Part shown: piece after piece, positions 42,809 to 51,934 of the stretch
Layout: each line of letters begins with the position of its first letter
How positions within the stretch are numbered: position 1 is the stretch's first letter
Assembly (NCBI GenBank): GCA_023459335.1
Contig: JAEWUO010000014.1
Coordinates: forward strand, 1 to 64,000
Reading direction: 5' to 3'
Source of the DNA: Bacillota bacterium
GTDB lineage: Bacteria; Bacillota; Clostridia; Christensenellales; CAG-138
DNA length: 64,000 bases
The notes under the pieces: generated by a model
What the model saw: only the letters and a program-made list of their open reading frames with translations
Databases searched by the model: none
What the model was told of the DNA's origin: nothing
Position numbers and translations under genes: made by a program

Positions 42809-43552
42809 ATGTCAGGACATTCCAAGTGGGCGAATATTAAAAATAAAAAGGAAAAAACCGACTCGCAGCGCGGCAAGATCTTTACGAAAATCGGGAGAGA
42901 AATCGCCATCGCCGTGAAAGAGGGCGGTGCGGATCCGATCAACAACAGTAAGCTGAGGGACGTCATCGCAAAAGCGAAGGCGAACAACATGCCCAACGAC
43001 AATATTGCCCGTTCCATCAAAAAGGCGGCTGGCGAGGGCGCTTCCGTCAATTACGAAGAGATCGTCTACGAAGGCTACGGCCCCGGCAATATGGCCATCA
43101 TCGTCGAGGTCGTGACCGACAACCGAAACCGCACCGCGGCCGAGATGCGGCATATCTTCGACAAGAGCGGCGGCAATCTCGGCAACAGCGGATGCGTCGG
43201 CTGGATGTTCGATAAAAAAGGCGTCATCGTCGTCGAGCGCACCGCGCTGATGAACGAAGACGAGGTCATGATGCAGGCTCTGGAGGCTGGCGCGGCGGAT
43301 TTCGTCGCGCAGGACGACGCGTTTGAGATCTATACCGAACCGAACGATTTTTCAACAGTCCGCGAGGCGATGGAAGCCGTAGGATACGAATTCATCTCCG
43401 CGGAAGTGCAGATGATTCCGCAGAACACGGTCAATATCACGGATGCGGAGACCGTGGATAAGGTGCAGAGATTTCTCGAAAAGCTCGACGACAACGACGA
43501 CGTACAGGATTTCTTCCACAACGGCATCCTGCCGGAGGACGAGGAAGAGTAA
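42809..43552 (+). CDS. yebC: YebC/PmpR family translation or transcription factor
   Basis: A 247-residue protein starting SGHSKWANIKNKKEKTDSQR, with NMPNDNIARSIKKAAGEG, YEGYGPGNMAIIVEVVTDN and an acidic C-terminus, the full YebC pattern. Family members have been linked to transcription control and to relief of ribosome stalling. AGGAGG precedes the ATG. It lies after the glycosylase gene across a 72-bp gap with no terminator. Confidence 0.95.
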   Translation: MSGHSKWANIKNKKEKTDSQRGKIFTKIGREIAIAVKEGGADPINNSKLRDVIAKAKANNMPNDNIARSIKKAAGEGASVNYEEIVYEGYGPGNMAIIVEVVTDNRNRTAAEMRHIFDKSGGNLGNSGCVGWMFDKKGVIVVERTALMNEDEVMMQALEAGAADFVAQDDAFEIYTEPNDFSTVREAMEAVGYEFISAEVQMIPQNTVNITDAETVDKVQRFLEKLDDNDDVQDFFHNGILPEDEEE

Positions 43553-43640
43553 AAACGAAATCCTGTAAGCCCGACGCAGGATGTTCACACATTGGCTACA
43601 ACAACGCCTTGCGCGGTCCCGCCGGGGACTGGTTACGCGG

Positions 43641-43668
43641 TTGCGGGGATTCACGCGCTTGGTATAAA
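43641..43668 (+). promoter_or_regulatory. Promoter of asp23-yloV
   Basis: TTGCGG (43641-43646), 16 bp, TATAAA (43663-43668) with TG one base upstream, followed by a strong AAAGGAGG ribosome site. Confidence 0.6.
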
Positions 43669-43699
43669 ATAAAAGGAACAATAAAAGGAGGCGTAACTT

Positions 43700-44053
43700 A
43701 TGGCAGCGGAAATGTCTACAACGTTAGGTAAAATTTCGATTGCGGACGATTTGATCGCCGAAATCGCCGGTTATGCGGCCGTGGAAAACGTCGGCATCGT
43801 CGGCATGAATGCGAAGAAGGCGAGCGACTCGTTCATCGAACTGTTCGGAAAAGATAACATGCGCCGCGGCGTCAAGGTTACGGTCGTTTCACCCGATGTG
43901 CTCGACATCGATCTGTATGTCACACTCGAGTATGGCGTATCTTTGCCCGCGGTAGCGCACAATGTCAAGAGCAATGTGAAATATCGGGTGGAAGAGATGA
44001 CGGGGCTTACGGTTCATGCCGTAAACGTACACGTCGAAAACATTCGCGTATAA
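43700..44053 (+). CDS. Asp23/Gls24 family protein (YloU-like)
   Basis: A 117-residue single-domain Asp23 protein: ISIADDLIAEIAGYAAVENV, GVKVTVVSPDVLDIDLYVTL and VEEMTGLTVHAVNVHVENIRV. It is the YloU type that precedes yloV in Firmicutes. It lacks the charged tail of the first copy at 11782 and has no AmaP gene beside it, so it may be soluble or bind the YloV protein. Confidence 0.93.
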   Translation: MAAEMSTTLGKISIADDLIAEIAGYAAVENVGIVGMNAKKASDSFIELFGKDNMRRGVKVTVVSPDVLDIDLYVTLEYGVSLPAVAHNVKSNVKYRVEEMTGLTVHAVNVHVENIRV

Positions 44054-44093
44054 CGCTGTTCGGCTCTTGGGATCCGAACTTTCGGAGGGTAAT

Positions 44094-45737
44094 TTGGATA
44101 AGAATATGAAGATCGGCGGCGCGCAGCTGCGGGATATGATCATCGCGGGCGCTGCGCTGCTGGAGAAGAACAAAGCGGCGATCGACGCTTTGAATGTTTT
44201 CCCTGTCCCCGACGGGGACACGGGTACCAATATGTCTATGACCATGCAGAGCGCGGTGCATGAAATTCGCGCTCTGCCGGAGAACGCGACCGCCACGCAG
44301 GTTGCGGACGCGCTGAGCATGGGCGCGCTGAAAGGCGCGCGCGGCAACTCGGGCGTAATACTCTCTCAGTTGTTCCGCGGCTTTTCGCGCGCGTTCAAGG
44401 GCGCGGATTTCGTGGATGCGGAGCTTCTCTCACAGGCGCTGACAAAGGGCAGCGAGGCGGCTTACAAAGCCGTTATGAAACCAAAGGAAGGCACGATTCT
44501 GACCGTGTCCCGCGTGATCGCGGAGCATGTCGCGCTGCTTCAGGAGCAGGGCGCGAATATCTACCGGATGATGGACGAAATGCTGGAAAGCGGCGAAAAG
44601 GCGCTGGCGGACACGCCGAACCTTCTGCCGGTCCTTAAGGAAGCGGGCGTCATCGATTCCGGCGGAAAAGGACTTCTGACGATCTATAAAGGCTTCAAGC
44701 TCTCGCTCGACGGCGAAGAGATCGATAATTACGAAGAAATCGCAGCCGAGAGCCCGATACAGGAGCATACGAACGCGGACAGTTTCTCCGGCGAAAATAT
44801 CAATTACGGTTACTGCACGGAATTTTTTATCATTCATCTCTCGCCGGAGTCGGACGAAAAGGAAATCGAGAGTTTTCGGAACCATCTGGAGCGCCTCGGC
44901 GACTCCGTCGTAGTCGCCAACGACGCGGACATGATCAAGGTGCACGTCCATTCCAATTCCCCTGGCAAGGTGCTGCAGATGGCGCTGCGCATCGGCGAAC
45001 TGGACAGCCTGAAAATCGAGAACATGCGCGAACAGAACCGCGCGATGCTGGCGGAGCGTAAGCGCAACGAAAAGGAATTCGGTCTCCTCGCGGTCAGCAC
45101 GGGCGCGGGCATCGACGAACTCTTTCAGGCGCTGGCGGTCGACGCGCTGATCCCCGGCGGACAGACAATGAATCCCAGCATCGACACCATCGCCTCCGCG
45201 ATCAACAAGATCAACGCCAGAAACGTGTTCGTCCTGCCGAACAACTCGAACATCATCCTCGCGGCGCAGCAGGCGAGCGAGCTGACCGAAAAGGGCGTCA
45301 TACTGATTCCGACCAAAACGATTCCGCAGGGAATCGCGGCATGCATGGCGTACTCGAAGGACGCCAGCGTCGCGGAAAATGAACAGTCGATGAAGGACGC
45401 GATCGCCGACGTGATCAGCGGCGCGGTTACCTATGCCGTCCGCGATACGAAGTTCGACGGAAACGCGGTGAAAAAGGGCGACATCATCGGACTCGTCAAC
45501 AACCACCTGTCGGTGTCTAGTAAGAACGTGGATGACGCGACGGGCGAACTCGTACGCAAGATGATTGCACAGCACGGAGACGACGCCTGTACCGTGACGC
45601 TGTATTTCGGCGAAGGACAGACGGAGGAAAACGCGCAGGCGATTGCGAACAAGCTTCAGGCGGAGTTTGCGGACGCGGAGTTCATGGTTCTCGCGGGCGG
45701 CCAGCCTCTGTATTATTATTACGTCGCGGTGCAGTAA
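44094..45737 (+). CDS. DhaL-domain protein (YloV / fatty acid kinase FakA-like)
   Basis: A 547-residue protein. The N-terminal DhaL domain (about 1-195) has LNVFPVPDGDTGTNMSMTM, MGALKGARGNSGVILSQLFR and SGGKGLLTIYKG; a middle domain and a C-terminal region (NPSIDTIASAINKINARNVF, VLPNNSNIILAAQQASEL) follow as in FakA, which phosphorylates fatty acids held by a FakB (DegV) partner. No fakB is in the window. The start is TTG 44094, with GGAGGG 4-5 bp upstream; ATG 44106 would be too far. Confidence 0.92.
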   Translation: MDKNMKIGGAQLRDMIIAGAALLEKNKAAIDALNVFPVPDGDTGTNMSMTMQSAVHEIRALPENATATQVADALSMGALKGARGNSGVILSQLFRGFSRAFKGADFVDAELLSQALTKGSEAAYKAVMKPKEGTILTVSRVIAEHVALLQEQGANIYRMMDEMLESGEKALADTPNLLPVLKEAGVIDSGGKGLLTIYKGFKLSLDGEEIDNYEEIAAESPIQEHTNADSFSGENINYGYCTEFFIIHLSPESDEKEIESFRNHLERLGDSVVVANDADMIKVHVHSNSPGKVLQMALRIGELDSLKIENMREQNRAMLAERKRNEKEFGLLAVSTGAGIDELFQALAVDALIPGGQTMNPSIDTIASAINKINARNVFVLPNNSNIILAAQQASELTEKGVILIPTKTIPQGIAACMAYSKDASVAENEQSMKDAIADVISGAVTYAVRDTKFDGNAVKKGDIIGLVNNHLSVSSKNVDDATGELVRKMIAQHGDDACTVTLYFGEGQTEENAQAIANKLQAEFADAEFMVLAGGQPLYYYYVAVQ

Positions 45738-45757
45738 GAGAATTTGAATCAAACGCA

Positions 45758-45797
45758 AACCGGCGGCGGAATATGATAATTCCGTCGTCGGTTTTTT
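45758..45797 (+). terminator. Terminator between yloV and recG
   Basis: A 15-bp stem (45758-45772 with 45779-45793, two G-U pairs), a 6-nt loop and six T residues. recG thus probably also has its own start, although two 12-bp direct repeats (45801-45824) and the ribosome site are all that lie between. Confidence 0.9.
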
Positions 45798-45834
45798 CAC
45801 AAGAACGACAACAAGAACGACAACAGGAGGGGAA

Positions 45835-47841
45835 ATGCTGGATCTTCCGCTGGCCGGCGTCAAGGGAATCGGCCCGAAACGCGCCGAGCTGTTCTCGCAG
45901 CTTGACGTTCGTTTCGTGCGCGATCTTCTCTTCCGCCTGCCGCGCGATTATCTGGACTATACGAAAGCTACGCCCGTTTCTCAGCTCTTTGACGGCCAGA
46001 ATGCCGCCGTACAGGTTCGTCTCTGCGGCGCCACGCGGTATTATCGCGTCAAAGGAATGACGATTCTCTCGGCGCCCGCGCAGGACGAAACGGGGAAACT
46101 TACGCTCAAGTGGTTTAATCAACCGTATCGCGGTTCGCAGCTGAAAATCGGAGAAGTCATATTCGCCTGCGGCCGCGTTACAAGGAAAAACGGGATTACG
46201 CTGATCAACCCGTCGGTCTCTCAGGCGCTGCCCGGCATCGTTCCCGTCTACACTACGATCAAGGGGGTCAACCAGCGCGCCTGGCGTGACAGCATGAACG
46301 CCGCGCTTGAACACGTTTGGGACCGGATTCCCGAGACGCTGCCAAAGACGCTGCTGGAGCGATATTCGCTTGTGCCTCTCGCCCTCGCGTTGCGGCACGC
46401 GCATTTTCCCTTTAGCCGAGAGGCACTGGAACTCGCGCGAAAAAGGCTGGATTTTGAAAACACGCTGCTCTATTTCATCATTCTGGAACTGCAGAAATCC
46501 GAGCGTCTGCGTCAGAACGGATTTGCGTTCGATACGAGCGGCGTATTCGAAAAATACGCGGCTAAGCTCTCGTTTCATATGACAAACGCGCAGGAACGCG
46601 TGATCGGCGAGATCGAAGCGGACATGCGCAGGCCCTCGCCCATGAACCGCCTTTTGCAGGGTGACGTCGGCTCCGGCAAGACGGCGGTCGCCATCTACGC
46701 GCTCTGCGTCGCGGCTGCGAACGGTAAACAGGGCGCGCTGCTCGCACCGACGGAGATCCTCGCAGAGCAGCACTACGCGAGCCTGAGGGAGATATTCGGC
46801 GATTCCGTCGCGCTGCTGAAAGGCAGCATGAAAAAACAGCAACGGGACGAAGCGCTGTGCCGCATCGAAAACGGCACCGCCCCGTTTGTCGTCGGCACGC
46901 ACGCGCTGTTATCCGAAGGCGTACGTTTCTATGATCTGGGGTGCATCGTAACGGACGAGCAGCACCGTTTCGGCGTACGCCAGCGCGCGGCGATGCTGGA
47001 GAAGGGCGTTCGCCCTGATATGCTCGTCATGAGCGCGACGCCGATCCCGCGCACGCTCGCGCTGATCATCTACGGAGATCTGGACATTTCCGTGATCGAC
47101 GAACTGCCGCCCGGGAGAATCCCCGTAAAGACCAGCATCATACCGGAAAACAAGCGCGAGGACATGTACCGTTATATCGCGAAACAGGCGAAGGAGGGTG
47201 TGCAGAGTTTTATCGTGTGCCCGACGATCGAAGAGAGCGAATCGATCGATTGTCCCAGCGTAGACGCGCTTTACGAAGAACTCAGGCGGCTCCTGCCGGA
47301 GACGAGACTGGCGAAACTGCACGGGCGCATGAAAGAAGCGCAGAAGGACGAGATCATGCGCGCGTTCCGCGCGGGGGAGCTCGACGCGCTCGTGACCACG
47401 ACGGTGATCGAAGTCGGCGTGCACGTGCCGAACGTCTGCATCATGGCGATCGAGGGAGCGGAGCGGTTCGGGCTCTCGCAACTCCACCAGCTGCGCGGCA
47501 GGGTCGGCAGGAGCGCGAAACAGGCGTATTGTTTCCTGCTGTACGGCACGAAAACCGAATTGGACAACGAACGCCTGCAGACGATGACGATGACCGGCGA
47601 CGGTTTCGAGATCGCGCAGAAGGACCTTCTTTTGCGAGGACCGGGAGATTTTATCGGCACCCGGCAGCATGGGGACGACGGCGCGGGGCTGTTCATGGGC
47701 GCGCTCGATTCGAAACTGCTGGAGCAGGCGTCCAGGGCCGCGAGGGAAATACTCGACGATTCCGGCGAGGAAAGCGCGCGGCTCATCGAACTTGCTGGCG
47801 AGAGGTACGGCAGCATGCTGGGCGATATCGCGATGAATTGA
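45835..47841 (+). CDS. recG: ATP-dependent DNA helicase RecG
   Basis: A 668-residue helicase that remodels stalled forks and Holliday junctions. An N-terminal wedge/OB domain (LAGVKGIGPKRAELFSQLDV) precedes Walker A in LLQGDVGSGKTAVAIYALC, then ALLAPTEILAEQHYASL, DEQHRFGVRQRAAML (DExH), MSATPIPRTLALIIYGDLD and LHQLRGRVGRSAKQAYCFLL. AGGAGGGG precedes the ATG. asp23-yloV-recG is the standard Firmicutes order. Confidence 0.97.
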   Translation: MLDLPLAGVKGIGPKRAELFSQLDVRFVRDLLFRLPRDYLDYTKATPVSQLFDGQNAAVQVRLCGATRYYRVKGMTILSAPAQDETGKLTLKWFNQPYRGSQLKIGEVIFACGRVTRKNGITLINPSVSQALPGIVPVYTTIKGVNQRAWRDSMNAALEHVWDRIPETLPKTLLERYSLVPLALALRHAHFPFSREALELARKRLDFENTLLYFIILELQKSERLRQNGFAFDTSGVFEKYAAKLSFHMTNAQERVIGEIEADMRRPSPMNRLLQGDVGSGKTAVAIYALCVAAANGKQGALLAPTEILAEQHYASLREIFGDSVALLKGSMKKQQRDEALCRIENGTAPFVVGTHALLSEGVRFYDLGCIVTDEQHRFGVRQRAAMLEKGVRPDMLVMSATPIPRTLALIIYGDLDISVIDELPPGRIPVKTSIIPENKREDMYRYIAKQAKEGVQSFIVCPTIEESESIDCPSVDALYEELRRLLPETRLAKLHGRMKEAQKDEIMRAFRAGELDALVTTTVIEVGVHVPNVCIMAIEGAERFGLSQLHQLRGRVGRSAKQAYCFLLYGTKTELDNERLQTMTMTGDGFEIAQKDLLLRGPGDFIGTRQHGDDGAGLFMGALDSKLLEQASRAAREILDDSGEESARLIELAGERYGSMLGDIAMN

Positions 47842-47879
47842 CGGCATTGAATAAATATTTTCACGCACTCATAATCTGT

Positions 47880-47908
47880 TTGACTGAAAAACGGGTTCAT
47901 GTTATAGT
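47880..47908 (+). promoter_or_regulatory. Promoter in front of the 49-bp repeat leader
   Basis: TTGACT (47880-47885), 17 bp, TATAGT (47903-47908). Transcription would begin near 47915, exactly at the left edge of the repeat array, giving a leader of about 220 nt before the aminotransferase ATG. Confidence 0.75.
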
Positions 47909-47913
47909 AGGAC

Positions 47914-48158
47914 TGCTCACGCAAAACAGGAAGCATCTATAAACCAACGGATTATAGAAGAAATGCTCTGCCAAAACAGGAACATCTATGATCTAGCAGA
48001 TTACTATAGAATTGCTCTGCCAGAACAGGAACATCAATGATCTAGCAGATTACTGTAGAATTGCTCTGCCAGAACAGGAACATCAATGAAAAAGCAGAAT
48101 ATTATCGAAATGCTCTGCCGAAACAGGAAGTATTTATGAACTATCAGAATTTGATCTC
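47914..48158 (+). repeat. Tandem array of five 49-50-bp units forming the aminotransferase leader
   Basis: Units begin at 47914, 47964, 48013, 48062 and 48111 (period 50, then exactly 49). Each has a TGCTCTGCC-like start (TGCTCACGC in the first), AACAGGAA and then, in all but the first, an ATG 7-8 bp later. Units 2 and 3 read ATG ATC TAG, unit 4 opens a 17-codon frame, and unit 5 is the real gene start. TCTGC and GCAGA arms in units 2-4 could form a hairpin with the ribosome site and ATG in the loop. Confidence 0.92.
48086..48139 (+). CDS. Possible upstream leader peptide (17 codons)
   Basis: An AGGAA ribosome site and ATG in the fourth repeat open a 17-residue frame (MKKQNIIEMLCRNRKYL) whose TGA overlaps the aminotransferase start as ATGA. 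The layout would couple translation of the two. It may simply be a by-product of repeat duplication; expression is not shown by the sequence alone. Confidence 0.35.
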   Translation: MKKQNIIEMLCRNRKYL

Positions 48159-49314
48159 AAGCTGCGTCAAGCACATTCCGCCTTCGGGCATTCGGAAATA
48201 TTTCGACTTTCTGGACGATTCGCACATCAGTCTCGGTGTCGGCGAGCCGGACTTTCCCACGCCGAACCGCATCCGCGTCGCGGTTGCCGAACGGCTGAAA
48301 AAAGAACGCGTGCCTTACTCCTCGAATTCGGGCGATCCGCACCTGCGTGAACTGATCCTGCGCTTCCTTGAGGAGCGGTACCATATCTCCGGCTACGAGT
48401 CGATCGAAAACGTGCTGATCACAGTCGGCGCGAGCCAGGCGATCGATCTTGCGATGCGCGCGATCCTGAACCCGGGCGACGAAGTGATCTATCACGAACC
48501 ATGCTACGTTTCCTATATTCCCGCGATCGAACTTGCCGGCGGGAAAGCCGTCGGCGTGCTAACGCGTCATGAAGACCGTTTCCGGATCAAGGCGGAGGAC
48601 ATCAGAGCCGCCATCACGCCGAGAACGAAGGCGATCCTCCTCGCCTTCCCGACGAATCCGACGGGCGCGATCATGGAACGCGCGGATTATGAGGCGATCG
48701 CGAACATCGTTCGCGGCACGGATATCCTTGTAATCACGGACGAAATCTACTCCGAGCTGACATTCAACGGCAAGAAGCACGTTTCGTTCGCATCGCTGCC
48801 CGGCATGCGCGAACGCACCATTGTACTCAACGGCTTTTCCAAGGCGTTCTCCATGACCGGCTGGCGGCTTGGCTACGCGGTGGGTCCGCTCGACCTCATC
48901 GCGGCCATGCGAAAGGTGCATCAACTGACCATGCTCTGCGCGCCGACGCCGGCGCAATGGGCCGGCATTGAAGCCATGGAAGACGGTTTTGCCGACGGCT
49001 TTGCCGATACGCGATACATGATCGACGAATACGAATCGCGCCGCCGGTATATCATCGATGCGTTCAATTCGCTCGGCCTTGACTGCAACGAGCCGGAAGG
49101 CGCGTTCTATGTGTTCCCGTCGATTCGCTCGACGGGGCTGACCAGCGAGCAGTTCTGCGACGGGCTTCTCGCCAGCAAAAAAGTGGTTACCGTTCCCGGG
49201 AGCGCGTTCGGCGCGGCGGGAGAGGGGCATATTCGGTGCTGTTACGCAACTTCGAAGGAACAAATCGAGGAAGCGATGCGGCGCATCAGCGAATTTATCA
49301 AAGAGATTCGCTGA
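48136..49314 (+). CDS. Class I/II PLP-dependent aminotransferase
   Basis: A 392-residue fold-type I aminotransferase. SLGVGEPDFPTPNRIRVAV opens the protein, VGASQAIDLAMRAIL binds cofactor phosphate, AFPTNPTGAIM and DEIYSELTF carry the PLP-binding Asn and Asp/Tyr, and the Schiff-base Lys lies in NGFSKAFSMTGWRLGYA. It resembles aromatic or aspartate aminotransferases (PatA-like); the amino donor cannot be told. AGGAA is 8 bp before the ATG in the last unit of the repeat leader. It is monocistronic, closed by a strong hairpin. Confidence 0.93.
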   Translation: MNYQNLISSCVKHIPPSGIRKYFDFLDDSHISLGVGEPDFPTPNRIRVAVAERLKKERVPYSSNSGDPHLRELILRFLEERYHISGYESIENVLITVGASQAIDLAMRAILNPGDEVIYHEPCYVSYIPAIELAGGKAVGVLTRHEDRFRIKAEDIRAAITPRTKAILLAFPTNPTGAIMERADYEAIANIVRGTDILVITDEIYSELTFNGKKHVSFASLPGMRERTIVLNGFSKAFSMTGWRLGYAVGPLDLIAAMRKVHQLTMLCAPTPAQWAGIEAMEDGFADGFADTRYMIDEYESRRRYIIDAFNSLGLDCNEPEGAFYVFPSIRSTGLTSEQFCDGLLASKKVVTVPGSAFGAAGEGHIRCCYATSKEQIEEAMRRISEFIKEIR

Positions 49315-49329
49315 GCCGAAGACAGGTTT

Positions 49330-49365
49330 GCCCCGTCACGACGATCGAGACGGGGCTTTTCTTTT
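49330..49365 (+). terminator. Terminator after the aminotransferase gene
   Basis: GCCCCGTC (49330-49337) and GACGGGGC (49349-49356), 11-nt loop, then TTTTCTTTT. Confidence 0.88.
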
Positions 49366-49412
49366 GTGTTTGAACGTCATTGAAAAACTGTTTTATATCA
49401 ATTGGGGGAAAT

Positions 49413-51767
49413 ATGATACTGGAAAAGACGTATGTCACGTTGGAGTACGACAAGATACTCGGTATAATAAAACAGCATCTTGCGAGCGAGGTGGGGCAGG
49501 AGTTTGCCGGAAAACTTCGCCCGGAGACGAATTTGAAAGAAGCGCAAAAACTGCAGGAGCAGACCAGCGAGGCGGAGAGCGTCTATACGCGCACCGGCAG
49601 AACGCCGATCTCGGGATTTCCGGACGTACGCGAACTGGTCGGCCGCATGCACGCGGCGCTGTTTTTAAGCACGCGGGAACTGCTGGCGATTCAGGAAGCG
49701 ATGCGCGCCTCGCGAGAGGCGAAAGACGTTCTCCAGCCCGGCGAGGAAACGAGCCTTTTATGCAACCTTGCCAACCGTCTCGCCTCGCACCGCTCGGTCG
49801 AGGAAGAAATCAGCCGATGCATCCTCGCGGAAGACGAGATTTCCGATAACGCGTCTTCCGAACTCAACCGAATCCGGCGGCAGATGAAGATCGTCAGCGA
49901 GCGCGTGCGTGAAAAACTCAACAATATGCTCCGGGGCGCGACGACGCAGAAATACCTGCAGGAAGCGGTCATCACGATTCGAAACGGGCGTTATGTGCTG
50001 CCCGTCAAGGCGGAGTTCCGCTCCCAGGTGCCGGGGCTCGTGCACGACCAGAGCAGCAGCGGCGCGACGCTGTTCATCGAACCGGCGGCGGTTGTGGAGC
50101 TCGGCAACGAAAACAAGCGCATGCAGATCGAGGAAAAGAACGAGATCGAGCGCATCCTGTCCGGACTGACCGCGATGGTCGCGCCGTTTGCGGAGGAGAT
50201 CCAAATCAGCTGCAACGTCATGGGCGCGCTGGACGTGATCTTCGCCCGCGCGGTGATGGCACGGGACCAGCGGGCCGTGTGCCCGAAACTCAACGAGGAG
50301 GGGCGCATTCGCATCGTGCGAGGCCGGCATCCGCTGATTCCGAAGGATAAAGTAGTTCCGGTCGATATCTGGCTGGGCGAAACGTTCCGCACGCTGATCA
50401 TCACCGGCCCGAACACGGGAGGAAAGACGGTTACGCTGAAAACGGTCGGGCTTTTTTCGCTCATGGCGATGAGCGGCATGTTTATTCCTGCGGACGATGG
50501 GACGGAACTCTCGGTGTTCGACAGCGTGTTTGCGGACATCGGAGACGAGCAGTCCATCGAGCAGTCGCTCTCCACGTTCTCCTCACATATGACGAATACC
50601 GTGCGCATTCTTCAGGAGGCGGACGCTCGTTCGCTTGTTCTGCTGGATGAACTCGGCGCGGGTACGGACCCCGTGGAGGGCGCTGCGCTCGCGCAGGCGA
50701 TTCTGGAAAGCCTGTACGAAAGAAAAACGCTGACCTGCGCGACCACGCATTACAGTGAGATCAAGGCGTTTGCGCTCATGCACGCGGGGATGCAGAACGC
50801 ATCGATGGAGTTCGACGTCGACCGGCTCTGCCCGACGTACCGCCTTTTTATCGGCATCCCGGGCAAAAGCAACGCGTTTGAAATTTCCAGAAGGCTTGGT
50901 CTCGGCGGCGAGGTCATCGACCGCGCGCAGGAGTTTTTACAGAAAAAGGATGTCGCGTTTGAAACGGTGCTGTCCGAAGCGGAACAGGCCAGAAAAAGCG
51001 CGGAAGACGACCGGGAGGCGATCGGCAGGCTGCGCGGCGAGATCGAAAAAGTGAAAACCGATCTCGAAAAAGAGAAGAAGAAACTGGAGGACGAAAAGAC
51101 GCAGCTGCGCCAGAAAGCGCGCGACGACGCACGGCGTATGGTGCAGGAAACGCGGCAGGATATGGAGAAGCTCATCGCGCAGCTGCGCGCGATCGAACAC
51201 ATCGATCCAAAGCAGCTTGAGAGAGCGGTGCAGTCTTCGCGAGACGCGATGCGGAAAACGGAAGACCGGCTCTATGAGCAGGCGATCCGGCGCGATACCG
51301 TGGGCGACGCTCCGGAGAGCGTCGTGCCCGGCGAACGCGTCAAGCTCATCACGCTCGGGCAGGAAGCGACCGTGCTCAAGACGGCGGACGCGAAAGGCGA
51401 AGTGCTTGTGCAGGCGGGCGTGATCAAGATGAACATCCCGCTTTCCGACATCCGGCCAGTGGAGCAAAAAAAACAGCAGCAAAACACCTCCGCAAAAGTG
51501 ACGCTCTCGCAGGATCGCGGCAGCGCGCTTTCGCTCGACCTGCGGGGTATGATGGTGGACGACGCGTGCCTTGAGCTGGACCGTTTCATCGACAACGCGG
51601 TCATGACCGGCGTCCACGAGTTCTACGCCGTGCACGGTAAGGGAACGGGCGCGCTCAGAAGCGGTGTTCAGGCCTACCTGAAAAACCATCCTCGCGTCAA
51701 ATCCTACCGCATAGGTGCATACGGGGAAGGGGACGCGGGGGTTACGGTCGTTACGCTGAAGTCCTGA
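49413..51767 (+). CDS. mutS2: MutS2 with C-terminal Smr nuclease domain
   Basis: A 784-residue MutS2, which acts in recombination control and rescue of collided ribosomes rather than mismatch repair. The ATPase has Walker A ITGPNTGGKTVTLKTVGL and LVLLDELGAGTDPVEGAALA; a long coiled coil (about 520-630) precedes the Smr domain with LDLRGMMVDDACLELDRF and FYAVHGKGTGALRSGV, whose LDLR and HGKGTG motifs are intact. There is no N-terminal mismatch-recognition domain. GGGGG precedes ATG 49413. Confidence 0.96.
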   Translation: MILEKTYVTLEYDKILGIIKQHLASEVGQEFAGKLRPETNLKEAQKLQEQTSEAESVYTRTGRTPISGFPDVRELVGRMHAALFLSTRELLAIQEAMRASREAKDVLQPGEETSLLCNLANRLASHRSVEEEISRCILAEDEISDNASSELNRIRRQMKIVSERVREKLNNMLRGATTQKYLQEAVITIRNGRYVLPVKAEFRSQVPGLVHDQSSSGATLFIEPAAVVELGNENKRMQIEEKNEIERILSGLTAMVAPFAEEIQISCNVMGALDVIFARAVMARDQRAVCPKLNEEGRIRIVRGRHPLIPKDKVVPVDIWLGETFRTLIITGPNTGGKTVTLKTVGLFSLMAMSGMFIPADDGTELSVFDSVFADIGDEQSIEQSLSTFSSHMTNTVRILQEADARSLVLLDELGAGTDPVEGAALAQAILESLYERKTLTCATTHYSEIKAFALMHAGMQNASMEFDVDRLCPTYRLFIGIPGKSNAFEISRRLGLGGEVIDRAQEFLQKKDVAFETVLSEAEQARKSAEDDREAIGRLRGEIEKVKTDLEKEKKKLEDEKTQLRQKARDDARRMVQETRQDMEKLIAQLRAIEHIDPKQLERAVQSSRDAMRKTEDRLYEQAIRRDTVGDAPESVVPGERVKLITLGQEATVLKTADAKGEVLVQAGVIKMNIPLSDIRPVEQKKQQQNTSAKVTLSQDRGSALSLDLRGMMVDDACLELDRFIDNAVMTGVHEFYAVHGKGTGALRSGVQAYLKNHPRVKSYRIGAYGEGDAGVTVVTLKS

Positions 51768-51785
51768 AAATACAATAACGAGGGG

Positions 51786-51822
51786 AAGCGTTCCGTAAGC
51801 AAAGTATGCGTTCGGAACGCTT
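51786..51822. repeat. Inverted repeat after mutS2
   Basis: A perfect 10-bp inverted repeat AAGCGTTCCG/CGGAACGCTT (51786-51795, 51813-51822) with a 17-nt loop and no real T tract. It may end mutS2 transcripts with Rho or stabilise the 3' end. Confidence 0.45.
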
Positions 51823-51852
51823 GCGGCGTTTGTGTGACAATTTATCGTCACG

Positions 51853-51882
51853 TTGGACAAACCAAAAAAACTCTGTTATACT
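51853..51882 (+). promoter_or_regulatory. Promoter of the two-component system and htrA
   Basis: TTGGAC (51853-51858), 18 bp, TATACT (51877-51882) with an extended TG. An inverted repeat GTGAC/GTCAC (51834-51838, 51847-51851) abuts the -35 and could bind the response regulator. Confidence 0.7.
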
Positions 51883-51934
51883 AAACCCAAATGTGGGGCA
51901 TATCCCATTTCCTATCAACAACGGAGGTGATCGG

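Noticed and set aside
45801..45824. Two 12-bp direct repeats before recG as a regulatory element
   Set aside because: There are only two copies, with no palindrome, next to a terminator; this could be chance.
47914..48158. The 49-bp repeats as a CRISPR array
   Set aside because: The units are contiguous and similar over their whole length, with no unique spacers and no cas genes nearby.
49370..49399. TTGAAC-18-TATATC as the mutS2 promoter
   Set aside because: The transcript would start inside the ribosome site, which makes it doubtful.
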